Source of the DNA: a virus
Strand: one strand, 5' to 3'
DNA: 64,000 nt
Virus record (IMG/VR): IMGVR_UViG_3300012036_000004
Location: 37,736-101,735 of that record
Below, one piece after another: positions 8,310-16,108 of the stretch. A program made the position numbers and the translations under genes. The notes under the pieces are model-generated. The model worked only from the letters and a program-made list of their open reading frames with translations, made no database searches and was not told where the DNA came from. Each line of letters begins with the position of its first letter. The first letter of the stretch is position 1.

Positions 8310-10475
8310 ATGCAACCTATACGACTGCAACTGATTCGTCACCATAATACACCGGTGTTCGCCACAAAAGACGATCACTCAGATTTGAATCGAGTGTATG
8401 GCTACACTCGAGTTCGCAAGATGGGCCTCGCCCTCTTCCCCGCATTTCTCCCATTCTCCGAGCACGTGGTCAACGACCTCAACATCGTGTACGGCGAGGA
8501 GAACCTGGACTGGGCACTGGCTGCAAAGAACCACCTTGCCGAGTTAGAGAACGAAAAGCGTCGACAGAACTCTGAGAGCTTACCGGCTGGCTTCGAGTTC
8601 GTCACGGAGCCGTTCGGCCACCAGCGAGAAGGTGTGATACGCGCCATATACGAGCCGCGCACCGCGTTGTATTTCGACTGCGGTCTCGGCAAGACCAAAA
8701 CGGCTATCGATCTCATCCGTGCGTTGAAGTGCAAGATCTCCGACATGCGTGCCCTGGTTATCTGTCCGCCGCACCTTGCGCCGAACTGGGAAGAAGAGTT
8801 CGCTACGCATGATGATGGCGAACTTCGCGTCCGAACGCTACTCGACCACAACTCCAAAACGCTTGGGTCAAAGAAGCGGCGCCATGCCTATCATGGGACG
8901 CGTAAGCACGAGCCGAGTTGGCACCCAGACGAGCCGTGGGGTGAGCTCTTTCCCGATGTCGTATACGAACCCAGCCCTGACCGCGCCTTCCGTGTCGCTG
9001 GTGGCGATAACGAACTCGACTACCTGAAAGCGACGCAACGCGACGACTCCGACGAGCGCGGACGAGCTCGAGCTCGAATGCGTCGTCACGCCAAGAAGAG
9101 GGGCATCGACTTGCCTGCTCCTGCAAAACGAGTCAATCCGGCTCCCGAGCCTGTCAAGAACTTCGATGTGTTGGTGTTGCCATACTCAGTGCTCAAGAAG
9201 GATCTCAATCACATCCTGGACGCCTATCCCTACAACGTCCTGATCTGTGATGAATCGCACATGCTCCGCTCCCACAAATCGAACCGGTCGAAGGCTGTCC
9301 TGAAGTTGGGCGCCAAAGCGAGTCATCGCTACTTGTTGTCCGGGACCCCGGCACTCGGAACGCCGATGCATCTCTACGTGCAGCTTCGTTTGCTCGGCGG
9401 ATTCCTGACCGGCACCTGGTGGGAGTTCTACAAGCGCTACAATGTAGCCATCCGACGCCAGCACCGAGGCGTTGAGCATGACGAGGTCGTGGCCTACAAG
9501 AACCTCAACGTGCTCAATGAGATTGTCACCGAAGTGGCGCTTCGTAAGAAAGCCGATGACTGCCTCGACCTTCCGCCGGTCCGCACGTTGACCTATCCAA
9601 TCTATCCCAGCGACGAGACCAAGGAGATGTACAACGAACTCGTCCGAACACACTCTGCAGCGATTGGTGGTCGACAGATCCGTGTGGCGCACGCTGCAGA
9701 TCGATTGACGAAGCTACTCCAGGTGTTGTCCGGGTTCATCATCGACTCGCAGAAGGACTACGAGCTCTGCGATGGCGGCGACGACCGTCCGCCCTGCCCT
9801 CATCTGATGGACTGCGTTCGCAACAAAATCAACCCCTACACGCCCAAGTGTGCAATCGTGCAGGAGGACCCGCCCAAGCTTACCGAGTTGTTGGACGCGC
9901 AGGACAGGTGCGACCAGAGCATGGAGCTCTTTGAGTCCATCCTGTCCTCGGACGACAACAAGGTCATCGTGTGGGCCACCTTCCAGGCGGAGCTCAACAT
10001 GTTGGACGCAGCTTTCACGAAGGAGGGTTGGGACTTTGTCCGCGTCGACGGGAACACCAAAGACAAGCAGGCGGCCAAGAAGCGCTTCAACACGGACCCG
10101 AACTGTCGCATCTACCTGAGCCAGATCCGCACAGGTGTCGGCATCACGCTGAACGCGGCCAACTACACCGTGTTCTATAACGCCACTTTCGACCTGGGTG
10201 ATTACATTCAGGCGCAGAAGCGAAACGACCGGATCGGACAGGAGCGTCCAGTGACGGTTTACCAGCTGGTTGTTCCTGGTAGTGTGAACGAGTATATTTT
10301 CCGTTCCTTGGAGCGAAAAGAAGATATTTCTGCTGCCCTCACCGACCACGTTCAGTGTATACTGTGCGACCGCAATAAGGAGTGCGACGCTGCCGGAATC
10401 CAGCCGTTCGACAAAGACTGCATCTACTCGTCGAAGGAAGGCCGACTGCGAATGCGCCCTGCGCTGCTTAAATAG
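8310..10475 (+). CDS. SNF2-family helicase (721 aa)
   Basis: A superfamily 2 ATPase that would translocate on or remodel DNA, probably during replication or recombination. Motifs in order: Q-motif-like FGHQREGVI (~102-110), Walker A GLGKTKT (~125-131), DESH (~314-317), LLSGTPALGTP (~342-352), and in the C-terminal lobe FNTDPNCRIYLSQIRTGVGI and QKRNDRIGQ (~636). A Cys-rich end (CILCDRNKEC...DKDC) may bind metal. About 100 extra residues separate Walker A and DESH. I start at ATG 8310, after AAGG, because an upstream in-frame start would overlap the portal start on the other strand. It leads the replication block. Confidence 0.92.
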   Translation: MQPIRLQLIRHHNTPVFATKDDHSDLNRVYGYTRVRKMGLALFPAFLPFSEHVVNDLNIVYGEENLDWALAAKNHLAELENEKRRQNSESLPAGFEFVTEPFGHQREGVIRAIYEPRTALYFDCGLGKTKTAIDLIRALKCKISDMRALVICPPHLAPNWEEEFATHDDGELRVRTLLDHNSKTLGSKKRRHAYHGTRKHEPSWHPDEPWGELFPDVVYEPSPDRAFRVAGGDNELDYLKATQRDDSDERGRARARMRRHAKKRGIDLPAPAKRVNPAPEPVKNFDVLVLPYSVLKKDLNHILDAYPYNVLICDESHMLRSHKSNRSKAVLKLGAKASHRYLLSGTPALGTPMHLYVQLRLLGGFLTGTWWEFYKRYNVAIRRQHRGVEHDEVVAYKNLNVLNEIVTEVALRKKADDCLDLPPVRTLTYPIYPSDETKEMYNELVRTHSAAIGGRQIRVAHAADRLTKLLQVLSGFIIDSQKDYELCDGGDDRPPCPHLMDCVRNKINPYTPKCAIVQEDPPKLTELLDAQDRCDQSMELFESILSSDDNKVIVWATFQAELNMLDAAFTKEGWDFVRVDGNTKDKQAAKKRFNTDPNCRIYLSQIRTGVGITLNAANYTVFYNATFDLGDYIQAQKRNDRIGQERPVTVYQLVVPGSVNEYIFRSLERKEDISAALTDHVQCILCDRNKECDAAGIQPFDKDCIYSSKEGRLRMRPALLK

Positions 10476-10483
10476 GAGATCCG

Positions 10484-11230
10484 ATGCCCCCTACGCTACA
10501 CGCAACCCTATCGTTCGATGACACTGCTGTTGAGGAGCTCGTGCAAGCGCACGTCGAGTCTCAGGGGTACTTCGTCGAGGACATTCACCCCGATGAGAGC
10601 TCTCTGGGGTATCAGGTGTCCGTACGGCCTATGACGCAGGAAGAGCTTCTGCTGCACGATCTGCCGACTGAGTCCGTCGAAGACCGTCTCCAGATTAAGA
10701 TCGATTCTCTGGTAGAAGAGACCCAGCGCGCATTCGGTAGCTTCGCTTCTCACATCGAGAAGCAGGCCCGCGACACAGAGATTGCGCTGGAGTCACGACT
10801 CGACGACCTGCGTGCGTTGAGTAGCAGCGCTCAGCAGACCATGCTCGAGATTCAGAGCCTGGCTGAGAAGCAACGAGCCACCCCGGTCTTCGTAGAAACA
10901 CCTACCGAGACTGTCGTGACACGTTCCGAAGCCGTTACGGAGACACGCCTCCCTGCCCCGAAACCTGAACCTACGATTGACGCCGAGCCTCTCGGTGGCC
11001 CTGTCAGTGTCATGAGCACTGGCGCGCCATCTGGTTCTTACGAGACGCTCAGCTTTGCCGACGCCGTTGCGGCGCTCCAAGAAGATGCGTCTGCATCGAA
11101 CCCGAACGACCACACACGGCAACGCCGATTCACCCAGCTCCACGAGGAGCTGGCCCAAGAAGCCGCGGTGGCTCGAGACCCGATTCCGGGCGAGTCCAGC
11201 GCATTTCCCTCTGACCTTGTGACCCAATAA
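10484..11230 (+). CDS. Unknown coiled-coil protein (248 aa)
   Basis: Begins eight bases after the helicase stop with AGGAG upstream. Residues ~1-60 may form a small domain (MPPTLHATLSFDDTAVEEL). Residues ~65-130 are a predicted coiled coil (LEETQRAF-type heptads and LESRLDDLRALSS). The rest is Pro/Glu-rich and probably disordered. It could be an adaptor in the replication block. No family is recognised. Confidence 0.75.
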   Translation: MPPTLHATLSFDDTAVEELVQAHVESQGYFVEDIHPDESSLGYQVSVRPMTQEELLLHDLPTESVEDRLQIKIDSLVEETQRAFGSFASHIEKQARDTEIALESRLDDLRALSSSAQQTMLEIQSLAEKQRATPVFVETPTETVVTRSEAVTETRLPAPKPEPTIDAEPLGGPVSVMSTGAPSGSYETLSFADAVAALQEDASASNPNDHTRQRRFTQLHEELAQEAAVARDPIPGESSAFPSDLVTQ

Positions 11231-11235
11231 GGCCT

Positions 11236-12171
11236 ATGACAGACGACATCACAGACGAAGAAGACGAAGACACATCCCGATCACGTGGACGCAGCCGCAA
11301 CCACGATTTCGGGGAGTACGACAAAGTGTACGACCTGCCCAGTGGATACCTCTCGGTGTCCCAGGTGGGGCTGTACCAGAAGTGCGGAGAGCGGTACCGG
11401 CGTCGATACGTCGAAAACCAACGAACGCCGCCTTCCTCGAACCTGGGCCACGGTCGGTTGATCCACAAGGCCGTCGAGACCCTGTTGCAGTACAAGATCG
11501 ACAACGAGCAACGCGTGCCTCCCGCAGACCTGGGGAACGACGCAATCAGTGATCACTTCCAAGAGATGTCACAGGACATCGAGATCTGGGACCCGAAGGT
11601 CCCCGACATCGAGACCTTCGAAGAGACGGCTCGTGAGTTGGTGGGGCTCTACGAAGAGTCGCGCCTGCCCGAAGTACTGCCGCGCGCCGTTGAGCTCAAG
11701 CTCAAGCGCGTTCTCCGTGGGCGCATCCCGTTTGTCGGGTACACTGACCTCATCGAGATGTCCCTGATGGATGTCGACTTCCAGCCTATGAAGTCACTCG
11801 ATGATTTGAAGTCGACAGACAGCGTTCGCGACCTCAAAGCGACCGGTCGAAAGTACGGCGCGCAGCGCGTCAAGAATTCCCTGCAGCTTTCGATGTACGC
11901 CGAGATCACCGGGCTCGAGAACGTTGGGTACGACCTGCTCGTTCAGAAGAAAAAGTCCGAGTTCGCCAAGCAGGACGCCTTCCGCTCCAAGCGGGAGAAA
12001 GAACACGCCGTAGATGTGGTAGAAGATGTCGCCAAGTCCATCTCCGCTGGCGTGTTCATGCGTGCCGATCCGGAGAGCTGGATGTGCACCGAGAAATGGT
12101 GCCCGTACTTTAGCGAGTGCCGAGGCGCCCAGAAGAGCATTCACACTGTCCCTGATGGAGAGAGCGTTTGA
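11236..12171 (+). CDS. RecB/Cas4-like PD-(D/E)XK nuclease, copy 1 (311 aa)
   Basis: Motifs in order: YQKCGERYRRRYV with the first Cys, GRLIHKAVETLL (the GxxxH motif), a GYTDLIE segment carrying the PD-type acidic residue, a DLKATGR (D/E)xK segment, and QLSMYA (the QxxxY motif). The C-terminal CTEKWCPYFSEC with the N-terminal Cys gives the four-cysteine set that holds an Fe-S cluster in Cas4 and AddB proteins. It probably acts as an exonuclease in replication or recombination. A second, diverged copy lies at 15316. The first ~35 residues are acidic and Arg/Ser-rich and are probably disordered. Confidence 0.85.
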   Translation: MTDDITDEEDEDTSRSRGRSRNHDFGEYDKVYDLPSGYLSVSQVGLYQKCGERYRRRYVENQRTPPSSNLGHGRLIHKAVETLLQYKIDNEQRVPPADLGNDAISDHFQEMSQDIEIWDPKVPDIETFEETARELVGLYEESRLPEVLPRAVELKLKRVLRGRIPFVGYTDLIEMSLMDVDFQPMKSLDDLKSTDSVRDLKATGRKYGAQRVKNSLQLSMYAEITGLENVGYDLLVQKKKSEFAKQDAFRSKREKEHAVDVVEDVAKSISAGVFMRADPESWMCTEKWCPYFSECRGAQKSIHTVPDGESV

Positions 12172-12383
12172 TGGAGAAATTCGGAGTAGAAACCCATCGC
12201 CCAGGAGAAAAGAATGCCGGAGATAGTCGAACCTGCCCCTGGTGCGGACGTTCTGTCAGCGTTGACGGAGCTGTTCGACGATGCCCTGTACATGGAAGTG
12301 AGCCTTTCGAAGTACAGGGAGAAGCTGCGCCCGCTGACCGTTCCGACGTCAAGCTGGCTGGGGATGATAGCCCCGACGAATAA
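12171..12383 (+). CDS. Small zinc-ribbon protein (70 aa)
   Basis: Starts at the ATG sharing one base with the stop of the upstream nuclease gene (TGATG-type coupling). TCPWCGRSVSVDG followed by CPVHG makes a Cys2-CysHis zinc ribbon, and GSEPFE follows it. This type of CxxC...CxxHG mini-protein is common in phages. Its role is unknown. The acidic tail overlaps the next gene by 20 bases. Confidence 0.7.
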   Translation: MEKFGVETHRPGEKNAGDSRTCPWCGRSVSVDGAVRRCPVHGSEPFEVQGEAAPADRSDVKLAGDDSPDE

Positions 12384-12873
12384 CTCGGATTACCCGAGCC
12401 CCGCGCGCGGCTTTGTGCCGCTCGCCCGGGTTCGGAGCTGGGAGCCTGCGGAAGGGGAGAAAACAGGACGACTGCATAACCTGCTCTTTCTGCAGAACAG
12501 CAAGATACTGTACCGAGCAGCACACACCAGCCATGCCGCTGGAAACGGCGACGAACCCTACCTCATATTCGTCACCCCAAGAGCCCTCCCTGAGGGTTGC
12601 CCGATTCAAACCGACACGAGCGACGCTTGTGACAACTGCGCCTTGTGGGCTCATTGCGCCACAGGGCGTCTTCCCTTCGCGGACCTACGCTACGTCAAGA
12701 TCAGCGGCTTTCACTGCATGAAAGTATGCAAGGTCGACGACGAGTGGTTCGATGCAGGGCAATCTGCGAAGCGCCTGAGTTACCGAACCCTAGACGCCAC
12801 TCCTCAGCAGGGGGTGCCTCTCACGGGAGTCGACCTCCGCGCACTACCTCAATTTGAACCATATTGTTATTGA
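12364..12873 (+). CDS. Cysteine-containing unknown protein (169 aa)
   Basis: Contains CPIQTDTSDACDNCALWAHC (residues ~85-105), a likely metal-binding cluster, and ends FEPYCY. I start at ATG 12364, which overlaps the zinc-ribbon gene by 20 bases. An in-frame ATG at 12214 has a better ribosome site (AGGAG) but would overlap the upstream gene by 170 bases in another frame. The N-terminus is therefore uncertain. No family is recognised. Confidence 0.65.
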   Translation: MIAPTNNSDYPSPARGFVPLARVRSWEPAEGEKTGRLHNLLFLQNSKILYRAAHTSHAAGNGDEPYLIFVTPRALPEGCPIQTDTSDACDNCALWAHCATGRLPFADLRYVKISGFHCMKVCKVDDEWFDAGQSAKRLSYRTLDATPQQGVPLTGVDLRALPQFEPYCY

Positions 12874-12888
12874 ACGGAGAGATCACGA

Positions 12889-13044
12889 ATGACACCGCGG
12901 CTTCGCTTCGCCTTACTCGTCTACTGGTATACTCTTCAGTACGTGAAAGAGGTTGAGCAAGCCCCCACCCAGGACCGGGGCTCAAACATCGTGAGCCTGG
13001 ATGAATACAGACGGAAAAAACATGCCACATTTACCCATATCTAA
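12889..13044 (+). CDS. Small protein overlapping parB start (51 aa)
   Basis: MTPRLRFALLVYWYTLQYVK, then a polar middle, then NIVSLDEYRRKK near the C-terminus. GGAGA lies seven bases upstream of the ATG. It ends 22 bases inside the ParB-like gene, so coupled translation is plausible. The hydrophobic N-terminus may contact membrane. I do not recognise it, but the ribosome site and overlap favour a real gene. Confidence 0.5.
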   Translation: MTPRLRFALLVYWYTLQYVKEVEQAPTQDRGSNIVSLDEYRRKKHATFTHI

Positions 13045-14224
13045 GATCTTGGCGGAGGACAATATCCGCCTCAACATCGACCCGGACTCTATCGAGGAGC
13101 TGGCCGAGTCGGTTCTCGCCGTGCACACGTTGAGCAACGGTGAGAAGACTTTGCTGCAGCCAATCACGTTGCAGAAGCTCGACAAACCAACGGAGGAGGG
13201 TCACACCCACCAGCTGCGTTACGGCTTCCGTCGTTACGCCGCCATGAAGTTTCTTCTGGAGAAGCACCCGGAGAAATGTTTCTGGGCCGCCAACGTGCCC
13301 TACCACCTCGACGACGCTGTCTACAACGAGGAGGACAATGCGACGACGCATTTCCGTCTCGTCGAGAACATTCAGCGCGAAGACATGTCGCTGCTCGAGG
13401 AGGCGATGGCGATGAAGCGAATCCAGAAAGAGCAAGGGATGAAGCAGTCCGAGCTCGCCAAGATGCTCGGTAAGAGCAAGGGCTGGGTGTCGCAACGTCT
13501 CGCGCTGCTCCGCATGGACGAGTCCGTACAGCTCGGCGTCCAGGAAGGAAAGCTGGGGCAGGCTCACGTCCGTGAGCTCGCACGCATCAAGAAGAAAAAG
13601 GACCAGGCCGACGTCGCGACCAAGCTTCTCCAAGACGAGTCGCCGTCCGTCGCAAAGGTCAAACGCGCCGTGAAGAAAGCACTCGGCGAGACCGAACCGA
13701 AAGAGAAGACGAAAGAGAAGACGAAAGAGAAGCCTGCCGAGAAGAATGACGACTCCGAAGAGGACTGGGAAATGTCCGAAGAGGAGCGCTCTAAGCAGGA
13801 TATCGATCAGCTCAAGACAGGTAAGAAAAGCAAGCCCGTCGAAGAAGAAAACGACGAGACGCCTGTCGAAGAGGCAGAGGAGTCCGAGGAGTCGGAAGAA
13901 TCGGAGGGAGAAGAGGAGGTGTCCTCAACCACCGCTCCTGCGCCTTCCGAGCCGTCTCGAGGAGACGTGCTGCAGACGATGTCTCACGAGGAGAAACTGA
14001 AGTTTCTCGAGGAAGACACAGAGCGTCGACTCGCAATGGAGTTCGACGGACGTAAGGGCGATCTCGAAGCTGAAATCTTGCGGTGCTCGCAAGCAGCAGT
14101 CGACGCCGTGAAGAAGGGCGACGCAGAGAAGGCCGCATACTACGCCGGAGCAGAGCAAGCGCTCAAATTCGCCCTGGGCTCGATCAAATCGATCCGCTAC
14201 GTAAAGCGAAAAGTAGCAAGTTAG
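13022..14224 (+). CDS. ParB/Spo0J-like DNA-binding protein (400 aa)
   Basis: Residues ~1-95 form a ParB N-terminal domain: ISKILAEDNIRLNID, EELAESV, YGFRRYAAM (box II, GxRRxxA) and ENIQREDMSLLEEA (box III). Residues ~125-170 hold a helix-turn-helix (KQSELAKMLGKSKGWVSQRL). The middle is acidic and Lys/Glu-repetitive (EKTKEK) and probably disordered, with a helical C-terminal domain from ~300. ParB proteins bind palindromic parS sites and spread using CTP. No ParA is visible nearby. Six GTTTAC-N3-GTAAAC palindromes elsewhere in the window are candidate targets. I start at ATG 13022; an upstream ATG at 13001 would add seven residues. Confidence 0.88.
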   Translation: MPHLPISKILAEDNIRLNIDPDSIEELAESVLAVHTLSNGEKTLLQPITLQKLDKPTEEGHTHQLRYGFRRYAAMKFLLEKHPEKCFWAANVPYHLDDAVYNEEDNATTHFRLVENIQREDMSLLEEAMAMKRIQKEQGMKQSELAKMLGKSKGWVSQRLALLRMDESVQLGVQEGKLGQAHVRELARIKKKKDQADVATKLLQDESPSVAKVKRAVKKALGETEPKEKTKEKTKEKPAEKNDDSEEDWEMSEEERSKQDIDQLKTGKKSKPVEEENDETPVEEAEESEESEESEGEEEVSSTTAPAPSEPSRGDVLQTMSHEEKLKFLEEDTERRLAMEFDGRKGDLEAEILRCSQAAVDAVKKGDAEKAAYYAGAEQALKFALGSIKSIRYVKRKVAS

Positions 14225-14237
14225 TGTTGACGAGTGG

Positions 14238-14267
14238 GGAGGTCTATCGCTACAACGATAGACCTCC
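14238..14267 (+). promoter_or_regulatory. Perfect 12-pair hairpin downstream of parB
   Basis: GGAGGTCTATCG (14238-14249), loop CTACAA, CGATAGACCTCC (14256-14267). No T tract follows, so it is not a classical terminator. It may stabilise or process the mRNA, bind a protein as RNA or be a DNA operator. The rest of 14225-14367 also has a weak CGGAG...CTCCG hairpin (14311-14331). Confidence 0.6.
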
Positions 14268-14367
14268 TGCCTGGCAGCAGAGGAAAACAAACTAGACAGT
14301 CCACCCGGAGCGTATTCCTCACTCCGAATGTATACGTGTGTCTGTCGAACACCCTTGGAGAAAGATA

Positions 14368-15237
14368 ATGACAACTGAACTCGTTCTCACCGAAACCGTC
14401 CCCGCACTCGCGAATTACGAACTGACTGCGGAGATGGAGCAGCAACTCGAGGACCTCGTTTTCCTGATGACGACGCCTCCCATGGGTCTGGAGAACACGG
14501 ACTGGGAATGGCGTCCCGACATCGTAAAAATCAAGGCCCCTACAACTACAGACGACGCCTGTCCCGGTAACGCCGAGATCGGCGACATCTGGGCTGCAGG
14601 CGAGATCCTGTGGTCACGCAAAGAAGATGGGAAAGACGAGCCGTTTCGGTTCATCCCGATCTATCACTGGAAGCAGCACTCGAAGTTCGTCTACGGAAAG
14701 CGCCAGCCGGACTGCTCGAGCCCCGATGGTGTGACCGCTTATGACGGTACGCCGTGCGTGGAGTGTCCACACCTGCCGTGGAAGGGTAGCGCGAAAGTGC
14801 GTCCTGGAAGCGACAAGACCGCATGCGATGAGACGTTCTCGTTTCTCGTGATGGCCGAAGACATGAGCAACTTCTACGTGCTCAACTTCCGCGGCACCTC
14901 CGCCAAAGCAGGCAAGAACATCTTGCGCAACACACGCCGCGCGCTGTGGGGCAAGGTGTACGGCCTGACGTCCGTCGAGCAATCAACCGACACGAACACC
15001 TGGCAGAAGTATGACGTGGCCCCGATCTCGGGCTCTCGTCCTGCTCCCGAGGTTCAAGCGTTCGCACGCTTCGTCCACGAGCAGAAAGACCAGGCCGCAA
15101 AAGCTCAGAGCGCCGAGCTCAAGGCCGCGCGTGAGGCCATCGAGAAGACGCTCAATGCCGACCTCGAAGAAGGCGGCGCCATCGATGACCTCGAAGCCGA
15201 GCTCAACGCAGACGATGGGTTCAGCGAGTCGATGTAG
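14368..15237 (+). CDS. Putative ssDNA-binding or replication accessory protein with Cys motif (289 aa)
   Basis: GGAG sits seven bases before ATG 14368. The region WKQHSKFVYGKRQPDC...GTPCVECPHLPW...ACDE (~residues 105-150) gives a four-cysteine metal site. Segments such as FSFLVMAEDMSNFYVLNF resemble an OB-type beta strand series. Phage proteins with an SxDG...CxxCP...C pattern next to polymerase and helicase genes are often annotated as ssDNA-binding, which fits the position. The C-terminus is acidic (LEEGGAIDDLEAELNADDG), as in SSB and T4 gp32. Assignment is moderate. Confidence 0.55.
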   Translation: MTTELVLTETVPALANYELTAEMEQQLEDLVFLMTTPPMGLENTDWEWRPDIVKIKAPTTTDDACPGNAEIGDIWAAGEILWSRKEDGKDEPFRFIPIYHWKQHSKFVYGKRQPDCSSPDGVTAYDGTPCVECPHLPWKGSAKVRPGSDKTACDETFSFLVMAEDMSNFYVLNFRGTSAKAGKNILRNTRRALWGKVYGLTSVEQSTDTNTWQKYDVAPISGSRPAPEVQAFARFVHEQKDQAAKAQSAELKAAREAIEKTLNADLEEGGAIDDLEAELNADDGFSESM

Positions 15238-15258
15238 TCTCGATTCGCCCTCTCAATC

Positions 15259-15292
15259 GGGAGGGGTCGCTATGCGGCCTCTCCCTTTTTTT
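15259..15292 (+). terminator. Rho-independent terminator inside the replication block
   Basis: GGGAGGGGTCGC (15259-15270), loop TAT, GCGGCCTCTCCC (15274-15285), then seven Ts. It has twelve pairs, including two G-U pairs. It should end or attenuate transcription after the Cys-motif protein, implying a new promoter or partial readthrough for the genes from 15316 on. Confidence 0.88.
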
Positions 15293-15315
15293 GCCTCTTT
15301 CCCATCGGACGTATC

Positions 15316-16083
15316 ATGAGCAACGCACCGTGGAGTATCTCCAAAGCCAACATGGCACATGAGTGCACGTATCGATTCCACATGCGCTACACCAAGCGCG
15401 CAAAAGGCCGGCGTATCGAGAACTCCGCGGGCCGGATCGGAACTGCCGTGCACGACATCCTGGACCGCATGCTCCAGGGCACCGAATTCAAACGCGCCTT
15501 CGTCAATGCCTCCATCCAGAAACTGACTCGGAAAGAGATCCTGGAACTGAAGACGCACGAAGAGGGCATCAAACGATTCATCGAGCGGTTCGCAGACTGG
15601 CGCGACAAAATGGGGAAGCCAGAAGTCTACCCCGAAGTTCAGATGGCCATCACCGAAGAACTCGGCGAGACCGGCTACTGGGACAAAGACGCCTACTTCC
15701 GAGGTGTGCTCGACATCAGTACCGTGGTCACCCGCGGCGACCAGAAGTACGCCGTCATCATCGACCACAAGACCGGCATGCCGTCTGATATCGAGAAGTA
15801 CAAGCCGCAGCTCGACTCCTACGTCGCGATGGCGTCGGTAGTCTACCCCGACATCGTCGGCGCGCAGGCGGCCATTCACTGGGTCCGCGCGCAAGAGGCG
15901 GCGGATGAAGAAGTCATCGCCTGGGGCCCTATGTACAAACGCCCTGTCATTGAAAAACTCATACTTCCTCAGTTTTTGGAGCACCTTCAGTCCGCTGAAG
16001 CGCGCGCTCAAGAACGTCCCACACCCACGGAGGGGTGGTATTGCGAGTTCTGTGAATATCAGGATTCGTGCCCAATAAAATAA
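15316..16083 (+). CDS. RecB/Cas4-like PD-(D/E)XK nuclease, copy 2 (255 aa)
   Basis: The same architecture as the protein at 11236: an N-terminal single Cys (ECTYRFHMRYTKR), GRIGTAVHDILDRML with the catalytic His, a GVLDISTVV acidic strand, VIIDHKTG (the D/ExK motif), QLDSYVAMA (QxxxY) and a C-terminal CEFCEYQDSC. The four cysteines would bind Fe-S. The two copies are diverged outside the motifs. It is probably an exonuclease acting with the helicase and polymerase. The ribosome site before ATG 15316 is weak (GGAC). Confidence 0.85.
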   Translation: MSNAPWSISKANMAHECTYRFHMRYTKRAKGRRIENSAGRIGTAVHDILDRMLQGTEFKRAFVNASIQKLTRKEILELKTHEEGIKRFIERFADWRDKMGKPEVYPEVQMAITEELGETGYWDKDAYFRGVLDISTVVTRGDQKYAVIIDHKTGMPSDIEKYKPQLDSYVAMASVVYPDIVGAQAAIHWVRAQEAADEEVIAWGPMYKRPVIEKLILPQFLEHLQSAEARAQERPTPTEGWYCEFCEYQDSCPIK

Positions 16084-16108
16084 CCCAAGCCAAGACGGTG
16101 AGGTACCC

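Noticed and set aside
12214-12363. Longer N-terminus for the Cys protein at 12364
   Set aside because: It has a good AGGAG site but would overlap the zinc-ribbon gene by 170 bases in another frame; the zinc ribbon is the more convincing protein. Kept as an alternative in the feature.
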